A stretch of 15,276 bases of DNA from Treponema sp. GTDB lineage: Bacteria; Spirochaetota; Spirochaetia; Treponematales; Breznakiellaceae. This document shows, piece by piece, positions 8,201 to 14,100 of the stretch. Both the position numbers and the translations under genes were made by a program. Location of the stretch: positions 1 through 15,276 of the forward strand of contig WQXC01000031.1 of assembly GCA_009785045.1 (NCBI GenBank). The letters run 5' to 3'. The first letter of the stretch is position 1. Each line of letters opens with the position of its first letter. A model generated the notes under the pieces. The model saw only the letters and a program-made list of their open reading frames with translations. It searched no databases and was not told the DNA's origin.

Positions 8201-8656
8201 ATCAATCTGTTTTCCGGGTTTTATCGAAACAAGCAGGTTTTTGATATATTCAAGCGGAGGAATTGCCGTTATAAGCGCTCTTTGCGGAATTATAGTAATA
8301 CCTGGTTTTTTTTGAGCAAACTCACTTAAAACTTTAACCCTGTCACCGAATACGCCGGCAAGAGGAGTAAGAGCCCGGTAGGGAGCGCTTCCCCATAGTG
8401 GGAATTTTACACACGGAATACCTGAATATTCCAAATCAAGCATTAAACCATCAGCGGCATCTTCATGCGGAACAATTATATAAACATTTCCCCCGGTAAG
8501 CGTTTGGATTTGAGCGCAAATAAGTGAATTAAGCGACCCTTCGCTGCCTTCAATTTCTATAGGGAATTTCCCGGATTTTACTGCAGAGAAAACCCCAGAA
8601 AGAGCGCCTGAGTCACTTGTTTTTTTAATAAGATCAGGAAATGATAAGGTATTCAT
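5234..8656 (-). CDS. mfd: Mfd, transcription-repair coupling factor
   Basis: DNA translocase that binds upstream of stalled RNA polymerase, pushes it off the template and recruits UvrA to the lesion. The 1140 residues match the usual ~1150. Order seen: a UvrB-homology region (about 1-340); the CarD-like RNA-polymerase interaction domain (about 477-535, starting NPGDYIVHVNHGIG); then the RecG-like helicase core with Walker A GDVGYGKT (627-634), DEEQ box (728-731), SATPIPR (754-760) and QLRGRVGRS (897-905). The translocation motif EIRGAGNLLG (949-958) and the C-terminal TRCF domain (about 1000-1110) follow. All motor motifs are intact. The ATG at 8656 has no clear Shine-Dalgarno. It is divergent from the secreted protein gene at 8727, with a palindrome between them. 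The 3' end carries a hairpin shared with the opposing transcript. Confidence 0.98.
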   Translation of the reverse strand: MNTLSFPDLIKKTSDSGALSGVFSAVKSGKFPIEIEGSEGSLNSLICAQIQTLTGGNVYIIVPHEDAADGLMLDLEYSGIPCVKFPLWGSAPYRALTPLAGVFGDRVKVLSEFAQKKPGITIIPQRALITAIPPLEYIKNLLVSIKPGKQIDTASLAKTLTLYGYTRVPRVQVHGEFALRGEVLDIFMGGDEHAVRVLFDFDNVDTIKQFDPVLQNTGGDKLSELTIRPMKEVIWTDDRIEELQKKLVSSKEFTNGGKSIIEELINNRSIKGEEIFFPLAFEKIGNLFEYMDSRSTIVLLDRERLENADESYLKEYQGLYSRAVREKQEYPLPEKLLFNFCNLLENYKSKNNRIVSFRSIIGEPKPGICNITLPCEPGRSFFGNMNYLKEEFSSLLDSKWQIAVAAESEAQADRIRIILEPHKSLSIIAVPLTAGFSLPDIKFMLIQENEIFGRRKRPPRSLKTVKSSPIDTFVEINPGDYIVHVNHGIGQFKGIERLTALGHERDYIKIEYAGEETVFVPVEQLNLVQRYIGSEGLPPRLDTLGSKSWENRKNKVKKSVEDIAEKLIELYSKRKQAQGYAFPKDSEWQTMFEAAFPYEETEDQIRCIDEIKEDMESISPMDRLICGDVGYGKTEVALRACFKAVMGGKQAAFLAPTTILVEQHYENVMERFSRFPVNVAMLSRFVDKRKTRIIIDKLKNGEIDLLIGTHRIIQKDVHFKNLGLIVIDEEQRFGVKDKERLKELKTNVDCLTLSATPIPRTLHMSLVKIRDMSLLATAPPGRHPIETFVEEYDDYLIAQSIRREVERGGQVFFLHNRIETLRDIRLKLERLIPEVMIETAHGQMDAHDLEDVMRRFIHGGFHVLVSTTIIENGIDIPNVNTIIIDRADMYGVSQLYQLRGRVGRSDRVAYAYLLYPEQKALSEIAMKRLQTISDFTELGSGFKIAMKDMEIRGAGNLLGREQSGDIYSVGFDLYIKLLDEAVRRLEDSDYEAETETLLELEYSGYIPDSYIDSPQEKMEVYKMIAAIRDKEDLERVYAELLDRFGNPPDEASSLLSLAEIRIICRQLTVSSLKERGGVVRIEFAKVARVKVERLIRMMQESSGKVKLDPKKPNVLMLTTGSIGLREKSEFIREKLSSLAG

Positions 8657-8679
8657 AGAATTCTACCGATTACTATAAT
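8652..8679 (+). promoter_or_regulatory. Candidate promoter for the gene at 8727
   Basis: TTCATA (8652-8657) and TATAAT (8674-8679) are separated by 16 bases. The -10 is perfect and the -35 matches four of six positions. The -35 overlaps the mfd start codon on the other strand. The predicted start near 8686 would give a leader of about 40 bases that begins with the palindrome at 8688-8704. Confidence 0.4.
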
Positions 8680-8687
8680 ATAGAAGT

Positions 8688-8704
8688 GTGTTCATTGTGA
8701 ACAC
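8688..8704. promoter_or_regulatory. 17-base perfect palindrome in a divergent promoter region (operator candidate)
   Basis: GTGTTCA-TTG-TGAACAC is a perfect 7-base inverted repeat with a 3-base centre. It lies between the divergent genes mfd and 8727. It would sit just after the plus-strand transcription start and over a minus-strand -35-like TTCACA (8696-8701, 18 bases before TATAGT at 8672-8677). That is a position where one repressor could act on both genes. Without known homologues the protein that binds it cannot be named. Confidence 0.45.
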
Positions 8705-8712
8705 CCATTATA

Positions 8713-8721
8713 GAGAGGGAG
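8713..8721 (+). promoter_or_regulatory. Shine-Dalgarno that decides the start at 8727
   Basis: GAGAGGGAG lies 5 bases before the ATG at 8727. An upstream in-frame GTG at 8688 has no such site and would place 13 polar residues before the signal peptide. Confidence 0.75.
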
Positions 8722-8726
8722 CAAGA

Positions 8727-9707
8727 ATGAAAAGTAAAATACAGTTTTGGGCATTTATTCTTCTGGTTTTAACCAGTTTTTCCTATTTGCATGCTTTTGA
8801 AGCCAATCCGGGTAAAGTTGAATTTAATATCCGGTTTTTTGACAGGCGGATTTACTATGTTGAATCTGACCCTATTTTTGTACAGATTACAATCACAAAT
8901 AACAGCCCTTCCCCGTACCGGTTCAAGCTGGCAGATGACAGGGCTTTTTCCGTTGATTTTGACATAAGATCTATGTCAAATAGACCCCTCCCCCAGGCAG
9001 ATACCCTGACCCGTAAGCGCACACAGAACAGCCAGGTGTTTTTCCGGGAAATTGCCATAGAAAGCGGAGAGTCCTTTTCATTTGTAGAGGATTTGCGCAA
9101 TTATATAAGCTTTGCCCAACCAGGCTCTTTCAGGGTTCGCGCAAGGGTTTACCCGGAGTTATTCCGTTCATCAGAGGTTCCGGTAATTGAATCCAATTAT
9201 TTAAGCCTTAATCTGCGTCCTGCTGTAATATACGGTCCCGATGGTTTACCAAGGGATATAGATGTTACAACCGGCGCTGTATTGGTACGTCAGGCTCTTC
9301 CGCCGGATGAAGTGGTCACATATATGCTTACAGCGCGCCAGTATTCACAGTGGGAAAGGTTTTTCCTTTATCTGGATCCTGAAGCAATGCTAAGGCGTGA
9401 TGCCCTTCAAAGCCGCAGGTATAACGCTGAAAACGAAGAAGGCCGCCGCAGAATGGTAGCCGCATACAGGTTAGATCTTCAAAATTCCGTTATCGATGGC
9501 GATATTGTAATGATACCAACATCATTTGAAGTTCAAAGAACCGTTTATAATAACAACGAAGGTACTGTTATAGTATTACAGAAATACAGACACCATAATT
9601 ATACAGAATTAAGACAATATACCTATTTCCTCGAAAAAAGAGATAATCACTGGATGATTGTTAATTACATTGTTCAGGGAATGGGATCAGAGTCCAACAG
9701 TTATTGA
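8727..9707 (+). CDS. Secreted two-domain protein of unknown function
   Basis: 326 residues from the ATG at 8727. Residues 1-22 are a Sec signal peptide (hydrophobic core FILLVLTSFSYL, likely cleavage after LHA). The first half of the mature protein (about 25-165) reads as a beta-sandwich: YVESDPIFVQITITNNS, then GSFRVRARVYPE, a pattern like BsuPI or Ig-type domains that describe vulnerable 'terms and norms' of secreted chains. The second half (about 190-320) is helix-rich and then strand-rich, ending in a YFLEKRDNHWMIVNYIVQG segment typical of NTF2-like folds. No membrane segment or lipobox is present, so it is expected to be free in the periplasm. No catalytic residues are evident. It is divergent from mfd and 31 bases upstream of the flavodoxin-like gene. 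I do not recognise the family; the fold statements are inference. Confidence 0.8.
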   Translation: MKSKIQFWAFILLVLTSFSYLHAFEANPGKVEFNIRFFDRRIYYVESDPIFVQITITNNSPSPYRFKLADDRAFSVDFDIRSMSNRPLPQADTLTRKRTQNSQVFFREIAIESGESFSFVEDLRNYISFAQPGSFRVRARVYPELFRSSEVPVIESNYLSLNLRPAVIYGPDGLPRDIDVTTGAVLVRQALPPDEVVTYMLTARQYSQWERFFLYLDPEAMLRRDALQSRRYNAENEEGRRRMVAAYRLDLQNSVIDGDIVMIPTSFEVQRTVYNNNEGTVIVLQKYRHHNYTELRQYTYFLEKRDNHWMIVNYIVQGMGSESNSY

Positions 9708-9732
9708 CACTGTTAAAATTTTAGTATAGGAT
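9704..9732 (+). promoter_or_regulatory. Candidate promoter for the flavodoxin-like gene and apt
   Basis: A perfect TTGACA (9704-9709) overlaps the stop codon of the upstream gene. TAGGAT (9727-9732) follows after 17 bases and matches four of six -10 positions; TATAGG (9725-9730, 15-base spacing) is the alternative. If used, the leader would be very short, since the GTG start is at 9739. Confidence 0.35.
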
Positions 9733-9738
9733 ATTAAA

Positions 9739-10125
9739 GTGAGCAAAAAAGCATTAATTATTACTGATGGAACAGAATCTATTTGTTCAATTGCAAAGCC
9801 AATAGAAAAAGCTCTTGCCGATTTTAGTGTTAAAATTTGCAATGCAGATAAATTCGAGGGAACGGACATCCTTCCCGCCGATGTCTTTTTTATTGGCTGC
9901 GAAAATCCTTCTCCGGCTTCATTTTCTTATCTTGAAGAAATGCTGGCTCATATAAACCTTGCTTCCAGAAAATGCGGCGTTTTTTCTACCTGCCAAAAAT
10001 CCCTTAAATACCTTAGCGATATACTTAAAGACTGCGAAGCCTCTCTTGGTGAAACTCTTTTATCTCAGGATGGCGGATATCAGGAATCTGACATAAAAAA
10101 CTGGGTAAAAGGAATTATTAAATAA
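9739..10125 (+). CDS. Small flavodoxin-like protein lacking a canonical FMN loop
   Basis: 128 residues, cytoplasmic. The pattern follows a flavodoxin fold: first strand KALIITDGT, then a helix SIAKPIEKALADF, a second strand and the segment ILPADVFFIGCENPSP, where flavodoxins have the 'yDliifG-P' strand, and a later strand CGVFST. The phosphate loop of true flavodoxins (S/T-x-T-G-x-T) is replaced by TDGTESI, so FMN binding is doubtful. Three cysteines (residues 16, 34 and 54) fall in the first half, and three more follow (78, 84, 95). The start is GTG, with a weak AGGA 7 bases upstream. The gene ends 2 bases before the apt start, which implies coupled translation. The family is not firmly known to me. 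A redox or flavin role is inference from fold pattern only. Confidence 0.7.
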   Translation: MSKKALIITDGTESICSIAKPIEKALADFSVKICNADKFEGTDILPADVFFIGCENPSPASFSYLEEMLAHINLASRKCGVFSTCQKSLKYLSDILKDCEASLGETLLSQDGGYQESDIKNWVKGIIK

Positions 10126-10127
10126 TT

Positions 10128-10658
10128 TTGGCTTCAATCAATCTTGATGACTACATAAGAAAAGTACCCGATTTCCCAAAAAAAGGCATTCTCTTTTATG
10201 ATATAACAAGTATTCTTGCATCCCCTGTTGCTTTTAAATACTGCATTGATAAACTTGCCGAAATTTATAAAAACGAAAATATTGACGCAGTTGCAGCAAT
10301 AGAAGCCCGCGGTTTTTTATTTGCGGCTCCTTTTGCATATAAAATGGACATTCCGTTAATTCCAATCAGAAAGAAAGGCAAACTTCCAGGTGTTACATTA
10401 TCTAAAAAATATGAACTTGAATACGCACAGGCAGAAATCGAAGTTCACAGCGCAGATGTACCAAAAGGAAAACGTGTTCTTTTAACCGATGATTTAATCG
10501 CAACCGGCGGCACATTAAACGCAGCGCGCTCTCTTCTTCAGGAAGGCGGCGCAGAAGTTCCCGGAATCTTCGGCATTGTAGGACTTCCTTTTTTAAATTA
10601 TAAAAAAATACTTGATCCTACTCCCATTATTACATTGATTGACTATCACAGCGAGTGA
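10128..10658 (+). CDS. apt: Adenine phosphoribosyltransferase
   Basis: Purine salvage enzyme that joins adenine to PRPP, giving AMP and pyrophosphate in the cytoplasm. The 176 residues match the family length (170-185). Key motifs: the DFPKKGILFYDIT opening (15-27), the EARGFLFAAPFA adenine-binding strand and loop (59-70), the RKKGKLPG flexible loop (81-88) and the PRPP-binding motif VLLTDDLIATGGT (117-129). All are intact. Translation starts at TTG (10128), just 2 bases after the upstream stop. The only purine-rich Shine-Dalgarno, AAAAGGAA, lies about 13 bases before it, which is long, so coupling to the upstream gene probably matters. The stop codon abuts the -35 box of the tRNA promoter. 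Confidence 0.97.
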   Translation: MASINLDDYIRKVPDFPKKGILFYDITSILASPVAFKYCIDKLAEIYKNENIDAVAAIEARGFLFAAPFAYKMDIPLIPIRKKGKLPGVTLSKKYELEYAQAEIEVHSADVPKGKRVLLTDDLIATGGTLNAARSLLQEGGAEVPGIFGIVGLPFLNYKKILDPTPIITLIDYHSE

Positions 10659-10688
10659 TTGACATACCATTAACAGAATTGCTATATT
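10659..10688 (+). promoter_or_regulatory. Strong promoter for tRNA-Glu
   Basis: A perfect TTGACA (10659-10664) and TATATT (10683-10688, five of six) are separated by 18 bases. The expected start near 10695 lies two bases before the mature tRNA 5' end at 10697. It begins right after the apt stop codon. Confidence 0.8.
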
Positions 10689-10696
10689 CTTCTCAT

Positions 10697-10768
10697 GGCC
10701 CCTTCGTCTATCGGTTAGGACATGAGATTCTCAATCTTAAAAGAGGAGTTCGATTCTCCTAGGGGCTA
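10697..10768 (+). tRNA. tRNA-Glu, anticodon CUC
   Basis: A 72-base cloverleaf ending at the discriminator A (10768). The acceptor arms GGCCCCT and AGGGGCT pair fully, with G1-U72 as a wobble pair. The D arm has the usual tRNA-Glu sequence (GTCTATCGGTTAGGAC). The anticodon stem TGAGA/TCTTA holds the loop TTCTCAA, so the anticodon is CUC, reading GAG (Glu). The T arm is AGGAG-TTCGATT-CTCCT with five perfect pairs. CCA is not encoded. It converges on the gene ending at 10778, with only 9 bases between and no clear terminator. Confidence 0.96.
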
Positions 10769-10777
10769 AAAAATTAT

Positions 10778-11953
10778 TTAGGCTTTCCCTACATGATCCA
10801 TGATTATCGTTGATAAAGAATTTTGATTAATCCTTACTATTTTCTGCTCACGCTCATAACTTTCTGATGAATCCGAAGCATGCGCCGTATTAACCATAAC
10901 ATTACTGCCAAATTCCCTGCGTACTGTACCGTAGGACGCCTGATGCGGATCTGTTGCCCCCAGCACATCGCGTATTTTATTTACAGCGCCTTCTCCTTCG
11001 TAAACAAGAATCATGCTTTTTGTCTCGCCTTTTTCATCCAAGTCTTCTGTTGTATTTTCGTTTGGACGTTTGCCGGACATAAATTCAACAATTTGATGAA
11101 ACTGATCCCTTGCGCATTCTGCTCCGAAACTTGCTCCAAGCAGATTTCCAAGTTCTTTGCTTATAGTAAAATGAAACTCTTTTTGCAAAAGTTCAATTGC
11201 TTTCTTTCCAAAATTTTGAGCAAGTTTTTCTTTTAATACAGCTTCTACAGGTCCGTAAAATTCCAAAGCCTGCGCAAGGGAAAAACGGTGAACTTTAATA
11301 CCAATTATTCTAAGCCCTGTTCTGGAAAACATATCGATAATTGCGCCAGGTCGTGATGAATTATGAATCCAGTTATCCGGTTTTATAATTACAAGCGTTC
11401 TTTCTATTTTTTCCGGATCCGGATAAACTACATTCTGAACAAGATTTTCTCTGCCTCCAAGAAAATCTGCAAACATTCTAAGGTCGTTATTGGCTTCGTC
11501 CTGTTTTCTGGGTGTTAATACTGCAGGTTCAAAATACCGGACTTCATCGGGGTTATCGGCAGAGAAAATAAGGTCTGAATACGTATCTCGTATTGTTTCT
11601 CCGACAAGAGCGTCAACTTCAACATGTTTTGTATACAAATGACCGCATGCATTCAGTAATTGTTCACAAGGATTCTCCCCTCGAAACAGGAGTAAAAGCG
11701 ACCTGTGCGGTCTTCCGCCCGACGGACCCAAATACTGTTTTACATAATCCGCCAAAAGAACCAGTTGGTTCTGCGGAGCTCTTTCTCTAAGGGAAAGAGA
11801 ATATCTGTCTGCAAAATCCTGATCCGGCGCAAAAATCTGGGCACCTACCAGTTCTAAATCTGTTCGCATCATTAACCGGGAAAGTACTCCCCCGGTTCTG
11901 CTTTTTGCAACTGTGTATGGAGTTACAAGGACGTAAGATAAACCTTCGCTCAT
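10778..11953 (-). CDS. Two-domain nucleoside-diphosphate-kinase-like protein
   Basis: 391 residues, about 2.7 times a normal NDK (~140-150). Residues about 5-145 follow the NDK pattern (YVLVTPYTV, GGVLSRLMMR, GENPCEQLL, GETIRDTYSDLI) but lack the family's active-site Lys (Thr11 at its place) and catalytic His (no His in FSADNPDEV). The second domain (about 184-375) has the intact marks: RTLVIIKPD with Lys191, GATDP (332-336), GTVRREFG (342-349) and the catalytic His358 in NTAHASDSSES. Between the usual helix pair it carries an insertion of roughly 40 residues (about 240-285) and an acidic loop (about 293-312). NDK transfers phosphate from ATP to other nucleoside diphosphates through a phospho-His. 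Whether this enlarged form does so is open. The ATG at 11953 has no Shine-Dalgarno; a TATAAT sits 6 bases upstream. It is divergent from the EF-G gene. Confidence 0.85.
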   Translation of the reverse strand: MSEGLSYVLVTPYTVAKSRTGGVLSRLMMRTDLELVGAQIFAPDQDFADRYSLSLRERAPQNQLVLLADYVKQYLGPSGGRPHRSLLLLFRGENPCEQLLNACGHLYTKHVEVDALVGETIRDTYSDLIFSADNPDEVRYFEPAVLTPRKQDEANNDLRMFADFLGGRENLVQNVVYPDPEKIERTLVIIKPDNWIHNSSRPGAIIDMFSRTGLRIIGIKVHRFSLAQALEFYGPVEAVLKEKLAQNFGKKAIELLQKEFHFTISKELGNLLGASFGAECARDQFHQIVEFMSGKRPNENTTEDLDEKGETKSMILVYEGEGAVNKIRDVLGATDPHQASYGTVRREFGSNVMVNTAHASDSSESYEREQKIVRINQNSLSTIIMDHVGKA

Positions 11954-11959
11954 ATTAAG

Positions 11960-11965
11960 ATTATA
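11960..11965 (-). promoter_or_regulatory. -10-like TATAAT immediately before the NDK-like start
   Basis: On the minus strand TATAAT ends 6 bases before the ATG at 11953, so transcription would begin at or next to the A of the start codon. There is no convincing -35 at 16-19 bases. A TTGACA does exist further up at 12003-12008 (minus), but it is too distant for this -10. Confidence 0.3.
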
Positions 11966-12025
11966 CTACATTATTGTAAACTATTATGCAATGGACTTTT
12001 TTTGTCAATTTTATTAGAATATCTT

Positions 12026-14059
12026 ATGCTTTCAAAAATGCGAAATATCGGTATCATGGCTCACATTGATGCCGGAAAAACAACTACTTCCGAAAGGATT
12101 CTCTTTTATACCGGAAAAAGCCACAGAATCGGCGAAGTCGATGACGGCGAAGCTATTATGGACTGGATGGAACAGGAACAGGAACGAGGTATTACCATCC
12201 AAAGCGCGGCAACTACCACTTACTGGAAAGATCATCAAATATACATTATTGATACTCCAGGGCATGTTGATTTTACTGCAGAAGTAGAAAGATCACTTCG
12301 CGTTCTGGACGGAGCCATAGCAATATTTGATGCTGTTCACGGTGTTGAACCGCAGACCGAAACTGTATGGCGTCAGGCAAGACGGTATAATGTCCCCTGT
12401 ATTGGTTATATTAACAAAATGGACCGAACAGGAGCCGACTTTTTCTATGTTATAGAAGATGTAAAAAATAAATTAAAAATAAATACAGTTGCCTTACAAA
12501 TTCCTATAGGAAAAGAAAGTTCATTCGAAGGCGTTATCGACTTAATCGAAATGAAAGAAATAATCTGGAAAAATAACGGCGAAGATATGACAATTTCTCC
12601 AATATCTTCACAGCGCGAAGATATTGCAAGAAAGTGGCGCGAAAAATTAATCGATTCATTATCAGGTTTTTCTGATGCCATTACCGAAAAATACCTTGCA
12701 GGAGAAGATATTGAGTCAACTCTGATAAAAGAAGAAGTACGAAAAGCTGTTTTAAAAAGAGATATACTCCCAGTTCTTACAGGAGCTTCCCGCCGTAATA
12801 TCGGAGTACAACCTATTATTGACGCTATTGTAGATTATCTTCCTGCGCCGGATGAAACTGCTCCTGCAGTAGGTCATAATCTTAAAAAAGAAGAAGACAT
12901 TAATATTCCATGTGACCCTAACGGACAGCCTTTGGGGCTTGTTTTTAAAATTCAAAATGATCGCGAAGCAGGCTCGCTTTGTTATGTAAGAATGTACTCC
13001 GGTTCATTAAAATCAGGAAGCGCTGTTTATAACACAGGCAAGAAAAAACGCGAAAGGGCAAACAGAATATTAAGAATGCATTCAAATAAATCTGACCCCC
13101 TGGATACACTTTCTGCAGGAGACATTGGAGTTATTATCGGGATGAAACTTGCCCAGACAGGCGATACAGTAGGCAGTGAAAACTGGCCTGTAATCCTTGA
13201 AAAAATGCAGTTTCCGGAACCTGTAATTTCTATATCCATAGAACCAAAAACAATATCGGATATGGATAAATTAAAAGATATCCTTGCCATTTTATCAAAG
13301 GAAGACCCTACTTTTACAATAAGGGAAAACGATGAAACAGGGCAATTAATTATTTCCGGTATGGGAGAACTTCACCTTGATGTTCTTGTAACGCGAATAC
13401 TAAAAGAATTTAAACTTGGCGCAAAAGCAGGCAATCCGCAGGTTACTTACCGCGAGTCTGTCAGCAAAATAAATGAACACAGCGAAAGTTTCTTTAAGAC
13501 TATTGCAGGCAAAGACAATGCAGCCGGAATCACATTACGGGTAGAACCTGCCCAGCGCGGATCCGGCAACAAATATGTATATGCAGCAAAATCAGGCGGC
13601 AGGAGTGATGTTCCTTCTGAAATACTGGAAGCAATTGAACGCGGAATTAACAGCGCTTTTTCTTCTGGTATTGTAATGGGATACCCTTGCATTGATATAA
13701 CAGCGACAGTTACCAATGTTCAGTATTCAGAACAAACCGGAACCGAGTTTGCGTTTGAAGCCTGCGCCAGCATGGCATTTGACGAAGCCTGCCGTAATGC
13801 AAGCCCTATTCTTCTTGAGCCAATAATGGCAGTTGACTTAAATACACCTCATGACTTTGTAGGCGAAGTAATGAGTCTTGTGACTCAGCGCGGCGGACAC
13901 ATATTAAGTATGACTTCTAAAACAGACATTGACGAGATAAAAGCGCAGGCTCCAATGGAAAAGATGTTTGGTTTTATGACAAGCCTTCGCAGCGTTTCAC
14001 AGGGACGCGCCAGCTTTACGCTTGTTTTTTCACATTTCGAAAAAAAAGCGGACCGTTAG
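12026..14059 (+). CDS. Elongation factor G paralogue, EF-G2-like
   Basis: Translational GTPase of 677 residues. G-domain motifs are intact: AHIDAGKTT (12-20), RGITI (54-58), DTPGHVDF (76-83) and NKMD (130-133). Domains II, III (ISGMGELHLDV), IV and V (ending SQGRASFTLVFSHFE) follow. Two domain IV features of translocating EF-G are missing: the loop with GGRGQ(Y/F)G is replaced by KTIAGKDNAAGI (491-502), and the tip loop that holds the decoding-site His (SYHDVDSS in E. coli) reads QYSEQTGT, without His. This suits the EF-G2 type of spirochaetes, which acts in ribosome recycling with RRF rather than translocation (family knowledge; assignment is inference). In-frame starts are TTG 12002, ATG 12026 and ATG 12038; none has a Shine-Dalgarno. 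ATG 12026 is a compromise. The 3' end overlaps the terminator of the convergent oadB. Confidence 0.93.
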   Translation: MLSKMRNIGIMAHIDAGKTTTSERILFYTGKSHRIGEVDDGEAIMDWMEQEQERGITIQSAATTTYWKDHQIYIIDTPGHVDFTAEVERSLRVLDGAIAIFDAVHGVEPQTETVWRQARRYNVPCIGYINKMDRTGADFFYVIEDVKNKLKINTVALQIPIGKESSFEGVIDLIEMKEIIWKNNGEDMTISPISSQREDIARKWREKLIDSLSGFSDAITEKYLAGEDIESTLIKEEVRKAVLKRDILPVLTGASRRNIGVQPIIDAIVDYLPAPDETAPAVGHNLKKEEDINIPCDPNGQPLGLVFKIQNDREAGSLCYVRMYSGSLKSGSAVYNTGKKKRERANRILRMHSNKSDPLDTLSAGDIGVIIGMKLAQTGDTVGSENWPVILEKMQFPEPVISISIEPKTISDMDKLKDILAILSKEDPTFTIRENDETGQLIISGMGELHLDVLVTRILKEFKLGAKAGNPQVTYRESVSKINEHSESFFKTIAGKDNAAGITLRVEPAQRGSGNKYVYAAKSGGRSDVPSEILEAIERGINSAFSSGIVMGYPCIDITATVTNVQYSEQTGTEFAFEACASMAFDEACRNASPILLEPIMAVDLNTPHDFVGEVMSLVTQRGGHILSMTSKTDIDEIKAQAPMEKMFGFMTSLRSVSQGRASFTLVFSHFEKKADR

Positions 14060-14081
14060 CAAAAACTGCTTTACGATCCGC
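14041..14081 (-). terminator. Intrinsic terminator of oadB, embedded in the EF-G 3' end
   Basis: On the minus strand, after the oadB stop, bases 14081-14073 pair with 14048-14056 (9 positions, one C/A mismatch), extended by three more pairs (14068-14070 with 14058-14060) around a 7-base loop. It is followed at once by seven T's (14047-14041). This is a textbook Rho-independent terminator for oadB. The U-tract is the reverse of the AAA lysine codons of EF-G, and the stem spans its stop codon. On the plus strand no U-run follows, so it should not end EF-G transcripts well. Confidence 0.75.
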
Positions 14082-14100
14082 CATTTAAAAGTTCTAATTA

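Noticed and set aside
8688..8726. GTG at 8688 as start of the secreted protein
   Set aside because: It adds 13 polar residues before a good signal peptide and lacks a ribosome site, whereas the ATG at 8727 has GAGAGGGAG 5 bases upstream. The GTG is simply part of the palindrome.
10766..10783. CTAAA/TTTAG inverted repeat after the tRNA as a terminator
   Set aside because: Only five A/T-rich pairs and no following U-run on either strand; too weak.
12002..12025. TTG at 12002 as start of EF-G
   Set aside because: No ribosome site, and the added residues (SILLEYL) are unlike EF-G N-termini. The later ATGs fit better.
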